Source: Flavobacteriaceae bacterium UBA5544
GTDB lineage: Bacteria; Bacteroidota; Bacteroidia; Flavobacteriales; Flavobacteriaceae
DNA length: 48,010 nt
Assembly: GCA_002426755.1 (NCBI GenBank)
Contig: DINI01000019.1
Coordinates: 337,806-385,815, forward strand
Direction of reading: 5' to 3'
Of the stretch, positions 7,195 through 17,245 are shown one piece after another. Made by a program: the position numbers and the translations under genes. How positions within the stretch are numbered: the first letter of the stretch is position 1; each line of letters opens with the position of its first letter. The notes below the pieces were generated by a model, which had not been told where the DNA came from, did no database searches, and saw only the letters and a program-made list of their open reading frames with translations.

Positions 7195-7575
7195 TTTTTT
7201 GGCTTTTAAAGCCCAAATTCCGTAGGTGCCCAAAAACAATTCTGCAAAGGTTCCAAAAACATATCCAAATGTAGGGGTACCATCAAGAAGCCAACTCAAC
7301 ACTCTTCCTAGGCTCAATCCCAACATAAATATGATGTTAGAGATTAGTGCTGTTTTAAGATAATTTGATTTAAATATGCCAAGAATCCAAAGTGCCGAAA
7401 ACCCCAAATACAATCCCAAAATAGCTTTAAACTGATTAAGTTCTTCTATGGTGTCAAGATGAATATCAAATTGGGACTCTGGCTTGAAACCGTAGATAAA
7501 AGCAACGGGTATGACAATTAAAACCGAAACAATCAAATGTATCTTGATGACGAAATCTCGTTTGGTTTTTAGCAT
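7153..7575 (-). CDS. DUF4345-like four-helix membrane protein
   Basis: A 140-residue protein with four predicted membrane helices (about residues 10-30, 48-65, 73-93 and 102-122). The AILGLYLGFSALWILGI helix, the GRVLSWLLDGTP segment and the late FAELFLG helix fit the DUF4345 family, whose function is unknown. It starts 10 bases after the stop of the M28 peptidase gene on the same strand, so it is probably co-transcribed with that gene. Its 3' end overlaps the convergent small membrane protein gene by 42 bases. The C-terminal tail is polar. Confidence 0.65.
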   Translation of the reverse strand: MLKTKRDFVIKIHLIVSVLIVIPVAFIYGFKPESQFDIHLDTIEELNQFKAILGLYLGFSALWILGIFKSNYLKTALISNIIFMLGLSLGRVLSWLLDGTPTFGYVFGTFAELFLGTYGIWALKAKKSKHQTSTNAQTYK

Positions 7576-7585
7576 TTAGTGATAC

Positions 7586-8812
7586 TTAAAATTTCAAATC
7601 CGCTTCAATTTGTTTGCCATTTCTATCCACAATTACTTTGGTCGCATCTCCCTCTTCAAAAACCGACAACGCTCGCATATAGCTCATCATATCTACAACC
7701 GTACTATCGCCTAATTTCACGACAATATCTCCTTTTTGAAGTCCTGCTCTTTGAGCCGGTTTGTCTTCGCTTACACCATCAATACGCATTCCCTTCCCAT
7801 CAAACAAATAATCTGGAATAACTCCTAGACCAACTTTAAAACGCGGTGTTTCTTCGCTTTCATTCTTTGTTTTTCTAAAGGATAGTTTTCCAGCTTTATC
7901 CAAATCGGTAATCACCTCAAAAATGTAATTTGAAATTGCTTCCATTCCTTCATAATTCAATTTGTCTGAATCATCACTTGGTTTATGATAATCTTCATGT
8001 TGCCCGGTGAAAAAGTGCAATACGGGAATATCGTTCAAATAGAAAGAAGTATGATCCGATGGCCCCACACCAGATTCATTTTCAACCAATTTAAAGCGGG
8101 TGTTTGTAGCATTTAAAGTTTGTTTAAATCGGGGTGAAGTCCCAACGCCGTAAACAGCCAATGTACTATCTGCTTTTAAGCGACCTACCATATCCATGTT
8201 AATCATGTAATTAGCTTTTTTGATGTCTAGTGTTGGATGCTTCACAAAATAATTGCTGCCCAACAAGCCCATTTCTTCTCCAGAAAAAGCCATAAACAGA
8301 TAGTTGTTTCCTTTATTTGCATCTTTAAGTTTGCTGACCAAATTCAACATAACAGCCACACCACTTGCATTGTCATCCGCCCCGTTATGGACAGCCTTTT
8401 CTTTTCCTCTGTACAAAGAGCCTTCGCTCCCAAATCCTAAATGGTCGTAGTGTGCGCCAATGATGATCGTGCTTTCAGCATTATTGTCAATAAACCCTAA
8501 AATGTTTGTGCCTGTAATTGTGCTGTCTTCTGACATGGTAGTATAGGCAACTTCACTGTGAGGGTCGGTTTTTGGTTTAAAACTAAACGTTTGATAAAAG
8601 CCGTTTGTACCTTTTGGTTGCAATCCCAATTCTTTAAAACGCTTGGAAATATAGGCTGCCGCTTCCTGTTCGCCTTTGGTTCCCGTTTCCCTACCCTCGT
8701 AAGTGTCGGAAGCCAGCACAGTAACATCATCTTTTAAACTGATGGTTTTTGTGGTTTCTTTTTTGCAAGAGGTCATCAACACTAAAAAAAGGACTGCTAA
8801 TATGGATTTCAT
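7586..8812 (-). CDS. M28-family metallopeptidase lipoprotein with C-terminal PDZ domain
   Basis: A 408-residue aminopeptidase-like zinc protease anchored as a lipoprotein. A signal ending VLMTSC puts the lipidated Cys at 16. The M28 domain shows the di-zinc ligand set: GAHYDHLG (His121, Asp123), NGADDNASG (Asp146), SGEEMG (Glu179 general base, Glu180), NMDMVGR (Asp207) and PSDHTSF (His254). A PDZ domain occupies about the last 90 residues (LGVIPDYLF, AQRAGLQKGDIVVKLGD). The ATG at 8812 was chosen because it begins the signal peptide; a frame ATG at 8824 would add four residues. A TTG-N18-TAATTTTG promoter lies just upstream. Confidence 0.92.
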   Translation of the reverse strand: MKSILAVLFLVLMTSCKKETTKTISLKDDVTVLASDTYEGRETGTKGEQEAAAYISKRFKELGLQPKGTNGFYQTFSFKPKTDPHSEVAYTTMSEDSTITGTNILGFIDNNAESTIIIGAHYDHLGFGSEGSLYRGKEKAVHNGADDNASGVAVMLNLVSKLKDANKGNNYLFMAFSGEEMGLLGSNYFVKHPTLDIKKANYMINMDMVGRLKADSTLAVYGVGTSPRFKQTLNATNTRFKLVENESGVGPSDHTSFYLNDIPVLHFFTGQHEDYHKPSDDSDKLNYEGMEAISNYIFEVITDLDKAGKLSFRKTKNESEETPRFKVGLGVIPDYLFDGKGMRIDGVSEDKPAQRAGLQKGDIVVKLGDSTVVDMMSYMRALSVFEEGDATKVIVDRNGKQIEADLKF

Positions 8813-8834
8813 AACGATAAACATTAATTTTGCA

Positions 8835-8863
8835 CAAAATTAGTCAATATTTAAGTAACTCAA
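8835..8863 (-). promoter_or_regulatory. Promoter of the M28 peptidase gene
   Basis: On the minus strand TTG (8861-8863), an 18-base spacer and TAATTTTG (8835-8842) fit the flavobacterial TTG-N17-23-TAnnTTTG promoter, 23 bases before the chosen ATG. Confidence 0.6.
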
Positions 8864-8900
8864 CAACGCTTTAGTCGTTTGTGATATCGAACACAGTCCT

Positions 8901-10001
8901 ATGAAATATGTTTTTATACTCCTTTTTGCTGTTTCCGTTTTTTCTTGTAAAAATGAAAAAGAACTGAAATCACAAAGAACAAGTTCATCTAAAAAGACCT
9001 CAACCGATTCTTTGATTTTCCCAGAAGAAAAGCACTTCAAATCCATCAAACAAATCACTTTTGGTGGTGACAATGCAGAGGCTTATTGGAGTTTTGATGA
9101 CCAACAAATTGTATTTCAATCTAATAATAAAAACTGGAATGTGAACTGTGACCAAATGTTTGTGATGAATGCTGACGAAACATTTGAGAGTAAAATTCCA
9201 CCAATGGTAAGTACCGGAAAAGGTCGTACCACCTGCTCCTATTTTTTACCCGACAACAAACATATCATTTATGCCTCAACCCATTTAGGTGGCGAGGCTT
9301 GCCCTGAAACACCAATGAAAAAGGACGGTAAATACATCTGGCCGATTTATGATACTTACGATATTTTTGTGGCAGATTTAAAGGGAAATATTACGGCTCA
9401 ATTGACCAATGAGATAGGATATGACGCCGAGCCAACCGTGTCTCCAAAAGGTGATAAAATTGTCTTTACCTCCACACGAAATGGTGATATCGATCTATAC
9501 ACAATGAACATCGATGGAAGTGATGTCAAACAGATTACTTTTGAATTGGGCTATGATGGTGGCGCTTTTTTCTCACCAGATGGTACAAAAATTATTTTTC
9601 GCTCGTCTCGCCCAAAAACAGAAAGCGAAGTCGCAGAATATAAAGATTTGTTGAGTCAAGGCCTGGTGCAACCCACCGAAATGGAGCTTTATATCTGCAA
9701 TGCGGATGGAAGCGACCTGCGTCAATTGACCAGTCTAGGCAACGCCAACTGGAGTCCTTTTTTCTTACCGGATGGGAAACGTGTCATTTTCTCATCAAAC
9801 TTTGAGGCCGAACGTGGTTTTCCCTTCAATTTGTATATGATAGGAATCGATGGCAAAGGATTGGAGCGCGTCACTCACAGTGAAACCTTTGATGCATTCC
9901 CGGTGTTTTCAAATGATGGTAAAAAACTGATTTTCTCTTCAAACCGAAACAATGGTGGTGGAAGAGATACGAATTTGTTCATTGCGGAGTGGCAGGATTG
10001 A
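8901..10001 (+). CDS. TolB-like beta-propeller lipoprotein
   Basis: A 366-residue lipoprotein (signal ending AVSVFSC, Cys16) made of WD40-like/TolB-type PD40 repeats. Repeat cores are visible as VSPKGDKIVFTSTRNG, FSPDGTKIIFRSSR, LPDGKRVIFSSN and FSNDGKKLIFSSNRNNG, giving a six-bladed propeller or similar. It is expected to sit in the periplasm or outer membrane facing inward and to serve binding rather than catalysis; the partner is unknown. It is not TolB itself: the N-terminal TolB domain is missing and no tol genes are near. It is divergent from the M28 peptidase gene and convergent with the receptor gene. Confidence 0.85.
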   Translation: MKYVFILLFAVSVFSCKNEKELKSQRTSSSKKTSTDSLIFPEEKHFKSIKQITFGGDNAEAYWSFDDQQIVFQSNNKNWNVNCDQMFVMNADETFESKIPPMVSTGKGRTTCSYFLPDNKHIIYASTHLGGEACPETPMKKDGKYIWPIYDTYDIFVADLKGNITAQLTNEIGYDAEPTVSPKGDKIVFTSTRNGDIDLYTMNIDGSDVKQITFELGYDGGAFFSPDGTKIIFRSSRPKTESEVAEYKDLLSQGLVQPTEMELYICNADGSDLRQLTSLGNANWSPFFLPDGKRVIFSSNFEAERGFPFNLYMIGIDGKGLERVTHSETFDAFPVFSNDGKKLIFSSNRNNGGGRDTNLFIAEWQD

Positions 10002-10059
10002 TGTCCAGCCGACAGTCGTTGTGTTCAGTGTAAAATTAAAGATTCCTGAACTTTAAAAA

Positions 10060-12483
10060 TTAGTTCCCACTTTTCTCCAAACGATCTGTTTCCTGCTGTT
10101 CTTTTGTGCGTTGGTTTGTGCTTAAGTTTGTGTTTCCGAATTTATAACGGAAGCCTAATTTTATAAACCGATTATCAACATTATCGGTAGCTCTTCTGCT
10201 TTGATTTAAATAACTAATGGTTTCTTCAAAATCTTGCGTGTTGAACAAATCTTCCGCTGACAATGAAATGACTGCTTTCTTGTTCCATATCGTTTTGGAA
10301 ACGGACAAAATAGACACAATTCTATCTTCTATGATACGATAACCTTGAATGTTCTTTCCGACATAATACATTGTTAGGTTAGCATTCAAACTTTGGTCCT
10401 TCAAAAAAGTCCAATCGTTTTGTAGGATGCTATAATTAGACCATCTATTCTGGCTTACAGGTATTCCTTCAAAAATAGCATTGTCTTCAATGTTATAAAA
10501 TGATGTCACGGCGTAAATCGACCAATGATCCGTTACATTAAAATAGGCTGAAAAATCAAAACCAAACTCTGTGGTTTTATCAAAATTCAAGGGTTGAAAT
10601 GTAACGATGTTGTTCACATTGTCCTGTCTTGGCAATTCGTAAATATTGTTGTTTGAAGTTTTATAATAAGCCTCAACCGTAAAATATTTATAAAAGGATG
10701 ATCCAATGACCGAATGATTCGAGATGATGGGCTGCAATCTTGGATTTCCGCTGACAACCGTAAAATCATTCAAAAAGAATTGGAAAGGGTTTAAATCTTG
10801 ATAATTGGGGCGTTGAATGCTTCGTTTATAATTTGCATACAACGTGAAATTATCAGTGAAGGAATAACTCAAACTTCCCGTTGGAAACATCTCCAGATAA
10901 TCCTGTTCGTTTTTGACATTATCCAAAACAGACAACCCTTCTAAATCGGTTTGCTCTGCTCTCAAACCAACACTTAAATTTACTTTTTCCCAATCTTTGG
11001 AATAATTGAAATAAGCCGCATGAATGGATTCATCATAATCAAAAACATCTGTATTGTTCTCATCAATTGTTTCTTGACCACTAACAATATCAAATTGTGT
11101 GATGTCGCTATTATTTTTAATCCTTGAGGTTTTTAAACCTGCTTCAAATTGGGACGAATCGTTTATAGGCAAGCTATAATCGGCTTGAACGGTAAAAATT
11201 TTAGTGTCCTGATTGTTGTCCGTTCTGAAGGCGGTCTCCTGCAAGAAACTATTGCCGCTATCAAAATAATCACTAAACACGTTTTGGTCCCGTTTATAGT
11301 TGTAAGTTGTGTAATGTGTGTTTAAAGCAAGGCGCTCACCAGATTCATTAAATTTATGGACAAAATCAAGATCAAAACCGAGATTATATTTTGCATCGTC
11401 CGATTGATTTCGGGAATTGATATAATATTCCAAGGATCGAGAAGCATCAAACACGTTTGTATTGTTTATGATATCGTATTCAAAATATGGCAAGACCAAC
11501 ATATTGGACGACAAACTCACGGTATTGTTTTCGTTAATTGAATAATCAAAGTTGAAATTCAGGTTATGTGTTTTTGACCGATTGATTCTATTGACGTCAG
11601 ATTCAAATATTTGATCAATCATATCATTTGCATCAAAATAATTAACAGCATCTGTTTGTTCACGATTGATTTTGGCGTCTGCATAGGTATAATTTGCAAA
11701 AAAATCAATCTTATCATTCTTAAAAAAATGGCTCATTCCAGCTTCATATCGTGGAAAAACACCTTGCGCATAATTCGCAAATACATTTCCTCTATAACCC
11801 GTGACCAAATTTTTGCTCATCACAATATTGATCACCGCACCACTTTCGGCATCATATTTTGCGGATGGATTTGTAATGACCTCAACAGATTTGATACTGT
11901 TCGCCGAAGAACCTTCTAGCAACTGAACCAATTCCTCGTTGCTTAAATGCACTTTCTTGTCATTGATATATACCGATGGTGTCGAATTTTTTACTTGAAT
12001 ATTCCCATCCAATACCAAAACCCCGGGAGTGCTTTTAATAACTTGAAACATGTTTCCTTCTATCAAAGCGGTATTTTCTATATTGAAGACCAGTCTGTCA
12101 GCTTCTTTTTTTAGGGTAGGTCTTTTAGCTATAATATTGATTTCGTCCAATGCTTCCGAATTTTCTTCCAAAACAATAGTGCCCAAATCAATGTTTTCGG
12201 TAAGTTCAACAGATTTATAAATATCTCTAAAACCTAAAAAACTCACTTTTAACAAATAGCTGTCTTGTGATAACCTATCGAGAATAAAAAAACCACGTTC
12301 ATCGGATGTCACACCCTTTAACACTGTGGAATCTTGGGCTTTCATCAACAATACATTTGCATAGCTGACAGGATTGCTTTCTCCATCGTCAATAAATCCA
12401 GAAATTGAGATTTCTTGACCAAAACCTTTGGCCATTGTCAATAGGGCACAGAAAATTAGAAGAAAAAAAGTAGGTCGTTTCAA
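10060..12483 (-). CDS. TonB-dependent-receptor-like outer-membrane beta-barrel protein
   Basis: An 807-residue outer-membrane protein. After a signal peptide (about 1-22) comes a carboxypeptidase-regulatory-like beta-sandwich (ISISGFIDDGESNPVSYANV onward to about residue 110), a plug-like domain (about 125-225, with YINDKKVHLS and VEVITNPSAKYDAESG), then a long barrel rich in alternating aromatic strands. This order is that of the outer-membrane beta-barrel family (PF14905 type) common in Bacteroidota. No SusD partner is adjacent, so polysaccharide import is not implied; substrate is unknown. The C-terminus is polar (after GFRYKFG) instead of ending in an aromatic residue. Confidence 0.87.
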   Translation of the reverse strand: MKRPTFFLLIFCALLTMAKGFGQEISISGFIDDGESNPVSYANVLLMKAQDSTVLKGVTSDERGFFILDRLSQDSYLLKVSFLGFRDIYKSVELTENIDLGTIVLEENSEALDEINIIAKRPTLKKEADRLVFNIENTALIEGNMFQVIKSTPGVLVLDGNIQVKNSTPSVYINDKKVHLSNEELVQLLEGSSANSIKSVEVITNPSAKYDAESGAVINIVMSKNLVTGYRGNVFANYAQGVFPRYEAGMSHFFKNDKIDFFANYTYADAKINREQTDAVNYFDANDMIDQIFESDVNRINRSKTHNLNFNFDYSINENNTVSLSSNMLVLPYFEYDIINNTNVFDASRSLEYYINSRNQSDDAKYNLGFDLDFVHKFNESGERLALNTHYTTYNYKRDQNVFSDYFDSGNSFLQETAFRTDNNQDTKIFTVQADYSLPINDSSQFEAGLKTSRIKNNSDITQFDIVSGQETIDENNTDVFDYDESIHAAYFNYSKDWEKVNLSVGLRAEQTDLEGLSVLDNVKNEQDYLEMFPTGSLSYSFTDNFTLYANYKRSIQRPNYQDLNPFQFFLNDFTVVSGNPRLQPIISNHSVIGSSFYKYFTVEAYYKTSNNNIYELPRQDNVNNIVTFQPLNFDKTTEFGFDFSAYFNVTDHWSIYAVTSFYNIEDNAIFEGIPVSQNRWSNYSILQNDWTFLKDQSLNANLTMYYVGKNIQGYRIIEDRIVSILSVSKTIWNKKAVISLSAEDLFNTQDFEETISYLNQSRRATDNVDNRFIKLGFRYKFGNTNLSTNQRTKEQQETDRLEKSGN

Positions 12484-12602
12484 AATCGTTTTTTGTTAAT
12501 CATTGCAATATATAAATTGTTTTAGACTTTATTTTACGGTTTTTCCTCAATTCAGTTCGTTTTACTAACAAAATAAAAGCATTTAAAGCATAATAAATCA
12601 GT

Positions 12603-12610
12603 TATATTTG
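12603..12610 (+). promoter_or_regulatory. Promoter -7 element for lepA
   Basis: TATATTTG followed by CAG matches TAnnTTTG, 30 bases before the lepA ATG. It overlaps the alternative upstream TTG start, arguing against that start. Confidence 0.5.
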
Positions 12611-12640
12611 CAGAATATTTTAGTTGAAGGAATTGATTTT

Positions 12641-14437
12641 ATGAAGCACATTAGAAACTTTTGCATCATTGCACATATTGATCACGGGAAAAGTACGCTT
12701 GCCGATAGGTTATTGGAATTTACCGGGTCTGTAACAGACAGAGAAAAGCAAGATCAACTTTTGGATAATATGGATTTGGAGCGCGAACGTGGTATTACCA
12801 TTAAATCGCACGCCATCCAAATGGAATATACCTTTGAAGGAGAGCAATATACACTCAACCTTATTGATACTCCAGGTCACGTAGATTTTAGCTACGAAGT
12901 ATCTCGTTCTATTGCGGCTTGTGAAGGTGCTTTATTGATTGTGGACGCGGCTCAAAGCATACAGGCTCAAACAATTTCAAATTTATATTTAGCTTTAGAA
13001 AATGATTTGGAAATCATTCCTGTACTTAATAAAGTTGATTTGCCAAGTGCAAATCCTGAAGAGGTTACCGATGATATTGTGGACCTTTTAGGTTGCGATC
13101 CGTCAGAAATTATCCACGCCAGTGGCAAGACGGGATTTGGTGTCGACAATATTTTGGAGGCCATCATCAAACGTGTACCTTCTCCAAAAGGAAATGTTGA
13201 TGAACCGCTTCAAGCCTTGATTTTTGATTCTGTTTATAATCCATTTCGTGGTGTGGAAACCTATTTTCGTGTGATTAATGGTTCTATCAAAAAAAATCAA
13301 CTTATAAAATTTATTGCCACAGGAAAAACCTACAATGCGGATGAGGTTGGAACCCTAAAACTAAAACAATTCCCTCGACAAGAAATAAAAGCTGGTGATG
13401 TTGGATATTTGATTACTGGTATTAAGGAAGCAAAAGAAGTAAAAGTTGGTGACACCATAACAGACGCCAAAGAGCCAACCAAAAATCCAATTGCAGGTTT
13501 TGAGGACGTAAAACCGATGGTTTTTGCCGGTATTTATCCTGTGGACACAGAAGATTATGAAGAGTTGCGTGCCTCTATGGAAAAACTGCAACTCAACGAC
13601 GCTTCATTGGTATTCATTCCAGAAAGTTCTGCAGCCTTAGGATTTGGATTTCGTTGTGGATTCTTGGGAATGTTGCACATGGAAATCATCCAAGAGCGTT
13701 TGGAACGCGAGTTTGACATGACCGTGATTACAACGGTGCCCAACGTATCCTATCATGCATTCACTAAAAAACATGTGGATGAGTCTATCATAGTCAACAA
13801 TCCTTCCGATTTGCCCGACCCATCGGGTTTGGACCGAGTAGAAGAACCATACATTAAAGCTACGATTATTACCAAAGCTGATTTTGTGGGCAATGTCATG
13901 TCTCTATGTATTGATAAGCGTGGTGTTATTACCAATCAGACCTATCTGACCACAGAACGTGTGGAACTTACCTTTGATATGCCTTTGGCGGAAATTGTTT
14001 TTGACTTTTATGACCGATTAAAGACGGTTTCAAAAGGTTATGCGTCGTTCGATTATTCTCCAATAGGAATGCGTGTTTCAAAATTAGTTCGCGTTGATAT
14101 CTTGTTGAACTCACAACCCGTAGACGCGCTTTCTTCATTGATCCATGCGGATAGTGCCCAAAACATTGGTAAAAAGATGTGCGAAAAACTGAAGGAATTA
14201 ATACCTCGTCAACAGTTTGATATTCCTATTCAGGCGGCAATTGGCGCTAAAATCATTTCTCGTGAAACCATTAAGGCTTTGCGTAAAGACGTGACGGCCA
14301 AATGTTACGGTGGTGATATTTCGCGTAAGCGTAAACTACTTGAAAAGCAGAAAAAAGGAAAGAAACGTATGCGCCAGGTTGGAAACGTGGAAATCCCACA
14401 AGAAGCATTTATGGCTGTATTGAAGCTGAATGATTAA
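12641..14437 (+). CDS. lepA: Elongation factor 4 (LepA), ribosomal back-translocase GTPase
   Basis: A 598-residue translational GTPase that acts on stalled or mis-translocated ribosomes and helps in initiation or subunit biogenesis. GTP motifs are AHIDHGKST (11-19), RGITIK (50-55), DTPGH (76-80) and NKVD (130-133). The LepA-specific C-terminal domain follows, with the lysine-rich KQKKGKKRMRQVGNVEIP segment that contacts tRNA. The ATG at 12641 gives the family start (MKHIRNFCIIAHIDHGK) and matches the E. coli length; an upstream TTG would add 11 residues and overlaps the promoter. Single-gene unit. Confidence 0.97.
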   Translation: MKHIRNFCIIAHIDHGKSTLADRLLEFTGSVTDREKQDQLLDNMDLERERGITIKSHAIQMEYTFEGEQYTLNLIDTPGHVDFSYEVSRSIAACEGALLIVDAAQSIQAQTISNLYLALENDLEIIPVLNKVDLPSANPEEVTDDIVDLLGCDPSEIIHASGKTGFGVDNILEAIIKRVPSPKGNVDEPLQALIFDSVYNPFRGVETYFRVINGSIKKNQLIKFIATGKTYNADEVGTLKLKQFPRQEIKAGDVGYLITGIKEAKEVKVGDTITDAKEPTKNPIAGFEDVKPMVFAGIYPVDTEDYEELRASMEKLQLNDASLVFIPESSAALGFGFRCGFLGMLHMEIIQERLEREFDMTVITTVPNVSYHAFTKKHVDESIIVNNPSDLPDPSGLDRVEEPYIKATIITKADFVGNVMSLCIDKRGVITNQTYLTTERVELTFDMPLAEIVFDFYDRLKTVSKGYASFDYSPIGMRVSKLVRVDILLNSQPVDALSSLIHADSAQNIGKKMCEKLKELIPRQQFDIPIQAAIGAKIISRETIKALRKDVTAKCYGGDISRKRKLLEKQKKGKKRMRQVGNVEIPQEAFMAVLKLND

Positions 14438-14525
14438 TTAACAGAAATTCTCTTAAATTTTTATAGTATCTTAATGTAAGATGGTCAAATATTTTGTAGT
14501 TTTAAAACGACTCTAAAATAATCTA

Positions 14526-15929
14526 ATGACCATATTTCATATTAGTGCCGAATGTTACCCAATAGCCAAAGTTGGAGGTTTGGGTGATGTTGTTGGGGCA
14601 CTTCCAAAATATCAGAACAAATTAGGCGAGACAAGTAGTGTCATTATGCCTTTTTACGATAACAAATTTACACGTTCAAATGACTTTGAAACCGTGTATG
14701 CGGGAAAGCTACAGCTTGGCATGCCAATGGATTTCCGCATTCTTACCTTAAAAGACAACGATTTAGGTTTTGATATTTATTTTGTAGATGTTCCCTATCT
14801 GCTTTTCAAAGATTATGTCTATTCTGATAAAGATACGGGTCGTTTTTTAGCGTTTCAGATCGCCACACTCAACTGGTTGGTTCAATTGGCAGAAAAACCA
14901 CACCTTATTCACTGCCATGACCATCACACAGGCTTGATTCCGTTTATGATGTCGCAATGCTATGCATATCAAAAATTAAAGTCTACCCCGTCGGTTATTA
15001 CGATTCATAACGGACAATATCAAGGATGGTTCAGTCATGACTTGGTACATTTAATACCTCCATTCGATTTTAATAACGTGGGATTATTGGATTGGAACAA
15101 AATTATTAATCCACTAGCCTCAGGAATTAAATGTGCTTGGAAAGTAACGACCGTATCACCAAGCTACATGGAAGAACTGAAGTATGCCGCAAACGGTTTG
15201 GAATTTTTATTGCAAAGTGAAAGTCATAAATGCGTTGGCATTCTCAATGGGATAGATACTTCTGTTTGGAATCCTAAAACAGACGACTATATCGTTAAAA
15301 ACTACACAACACAATCTGTTGAATCTGGAAAAAAAGCAAACAAACTCTGGGTATGTGAACAGTTTGGCCTGAATCCAAAATTACCATTGTTTGTTTTTAT
15401 AGGCCGTTTGGTTGGTGAAAAAGGTGCCGATTTGTTGCCTTTTATTTTTGATTCTGTCTTGAAATCCAAAAAATTGTCAGTCATGATGCTGGGTTCTGGC
15501 GATGGAAATGTAGAAAATCAATTAGAAGGTTTAAAACAATCACATCATGGCTATTACAACAATTATATTGGTTACAACGAGAAATTATCACACATTCTTT
15601 ATGCTGCAGCCGATTTTATATTGATGCCTTCTCGTGTAGAACCATGTGGCCTTAACCAAATGTATGCCTTGCGTTATGGAACAGTTCCAATTGTCAATAG
15701 CATTGGTGGTCTTAAAGACACTATTATAGATGTTGGGGAAAAAGGATTTGGTATCCGACATGGTGGTCCAAACGTCCATGAAGTGGTTCATGCCATTGGT
15801 AGAGCAATCGAATTCACTGAATTTACCGAACATTTCAAAAAAAATCGTAAATTAATCATGCAAATAGACCATTCCTGGGATGCGTCAGCTCAATCTTATA
15901 TCAATTTATATCATTCAATACAACCCTAA
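14526..15929 (+). CDS. glgA: Glycogen synthase (ADP-glucose)
   Basis: A 467-residue GT5 glycosyltransferase that extends alpha-1,4-glucan from ADP-glucose. Motifs: KVGGLGDVV near residue 15 (ADP-glucose pyrophosphate binding), HCHDHHTGLIP, VTTVSPSY, FIGRLVGEKGADLL, and EPCGLNQMYALRYG near the C-terminus, which carries the first Glu of the retaining-enzyme site. Its length is close to E. coli GlgA (477). It sits 2 bp before glgC, so substrate synthesis and use are co-expressed. No branching enzyme or phosphorylase is in the window. Confidence 0.95.
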   Translation: MTIFHISAECYPIAKVGGLGDVVGALPKYQNKLGETSSVIMPFYDNKFTRSNDFETVYAGKLQLGMPMDFRILTLKDNDLGFDIYFVDVPYLLFKDYVYSDKDTGRFLAFQIATLNWLVQLAEKPHLIHCHDHHTGLIPFMMSQCYAYQKLKSTPSVITIHNGQYQGWFSHDLVHLIPPFDFNNVGLLDWNKIINPLASGIKCAWKVTTVSPSYMEELKYAANGLEFLLQSESHKCVGILNGIDTSVWNPKTDDYIVKNYTTQSVESGKKANKLWVCEQFGLNPKLPLFVFIGRLVGEKGADLLPFIFDSVLKSKKLSVMMLGSGDGNVENQLEGLKQSHHGYYNNYIGYNEKLSHILYAAADFILMPSRVEPCGLNQMYALRYGTVPIVNSIGGLKDTIIDVGEKGFGIRHGGPNVHEVVHAIGRAIEFTEFTEHFKKNRKLIMQIDHSWDASAQSYINLYHSIQP

Positions 15930-15931
15930 TT

Positions 15932-17197
15932 ATGTATCACGACAATGTTATTTCAATCATCCTTGGTGGTGGCCAAGGCTCTCGACTTTATCCCCTTACA
16001 GAATCACGCTCTAAACCAGCGGTTCCAATTGCTGGAAAATATCGTTTAGTGGATATACCTATTTCCAACTGTATTAATTCTGAAATAAAGAGAATGTTTG
16101 TGTTAACCCAATTCAATTCAGCTTCTCTCAACAAACATATAAAAAACACGTATCATTTTAGTTTTTTTAGTTCTGCTTTTGTGGATGTTTTGGCTGCAGA
16201 GCAAACCATCAATAGTGATGCATGGTTTCAAGGTACGGCAGATGCGGTCCGTCAAAGTATGCATCATTTTTTGAGTCATGATTTCGAGTATGCTCTCATT
16301 CTTTCAGGTGATCAATTATATCAAATGGACTTTAATAAAATGTTGGATGCGCACCGAGAAGCGGATGCCAAAATCACTATTGCAACACTTCCTGTTAAGG
16401 AGAAGGAAGCAACCTCTTTTGGGATTCTAAAAACAGACGAAAACAATGTGATTACCTCATTTATTGAGAAACCCGATGCGAGCTTGTTACCAGATTGGAC
16501 TTCTGAAGTGAGCAACGAAATGAAAAAACAAGGCAGAAATCATTTGGCCTCCATGGGTATTTATATTTTTAATAGAGATTTATTGATTGAATTGATGAAT
16601 AATCCTGAAACGAATGATTTTGGAAAAGAAATCATTCCACAATCCATTGATAAACATAAAACATTGAGTTATCAGTTTGAGGGTTATTGGACTGATATTG
16701 GTAACATTGATTCGTTTTTTGAGGCAAATTTAGGCTTGACCGATGAAATTCCGCAGTTTGATTTGTTTAATAATACAAACCGAATTTATACAAGGGCAAG
16801 AATGTTGCCAACCACTAAAATAAGTGGCACAACACTAAATAAAGCGGTTATAGCCGAAGGTTGCATCATTAATGCCGCAAAAATTGAACATTCGGTAATA
16901 GGAATCCGTTCGCGCATTGGTAATGAATCTACTATTATCAACACATATATGATGGGTTCTGATAGCTACCAAACCTTAAGTCAGGTCACTTCTAAATCAA
17001 AAATCCCAATGGGAATTGGTGAACGTTGTTTTATCAAAAACGCTATTATCGATAAAAATTGTTGTATTGGTAACGATGTAAGAATCAACGGCAGTAGTCA
17101 CTCAAAAGATACCGAAACTGATACTTATGTTATAAAAGAAGGGATTGTGGTCATCAAAAAAGGAGCGACCATTCCTCACGGAACTGTCATCAATTAA
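15932..17197 (+). CDS. glgC: Glucose-1-phosphate adenylyltransferase
   Basis: A 421-residue nucleotidyltransferase that makes ADP-glucose from ATP and glucose-1-phosphate, the committed step of bacterial glycogen synthesis. The N-terminal Rossmann-type domain has GGGQGSRLYPLT (12-23), SKPAVPIAGKYRLVDIPIS, SGDQLYQMD and FIEKP; the C-terminal third is a left-handed beta-helix with repeating hydrophobic-hexapeptide character (IAEGCIINAAKIEHSVIGI). It starts two bases after the glgA stop and shares its transcript. A T-rich hairpin at 17219-17245 follows. Confidence 0.96.
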   Translation: MYHDNVISIILGGGQGSRLYPLTESRSKPAVPIAGKYRLVDIPISNCINSEIKRMFVLTQFNSASLNKHIKNTYHFSFFSSAFVDVLAAEQTINSDAWFQGTADAVRQSMHHFLSHDFEYALILSGDQLYQMDFNKMLDAHREADAKITIATLPVKEKEATSFGILKTDENNVITSFIEKPDASLLPDWTSEVSNEMKKQGRNHLASMGIYIFNRDLLIELMNNPETNDFGKEIIPQSIDKHKTLSYQFEGYWTDIGNIDSFFEANLGLTDEIPQFDLFNNTNRIYTRARMLPTTKISGTTLNKAVIAEGCIINAAKIEHSVIGIRSRIGNESTIINTYMMGSDSYQTLSQVTSKSKIPMGIGERCFIKNAIIDKNCCIGNDVRINGSSHSKDTETDTYVIKEGIVVIKKGATIPHGTVIN

Positions 17198-17218
17198 CTC
17201 AATTGCCATACTATTTTT

Positions 17219-17245
17219 GAAGCCTCAATCTTGTTTTGGGGCTTC
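17219..17245 (+). terminator. Terminator of the glgA-glgC operon
   Basis: GAAGCCTCAA (17219-17228) pairs with TTGGGGCTTC (17236-17245), with one G-T wobble, followed by T-rich sequence. It lies inside the 3' end of the convergent antiporter gene. Confidence 0.6.

Noticed and set aside
12608..12640. Upstream TTG start for lepA
   Set aside because: It would overlap the TATATTTG promoter element, and the ATG at 12641 gives the exact conserved N-terminus.
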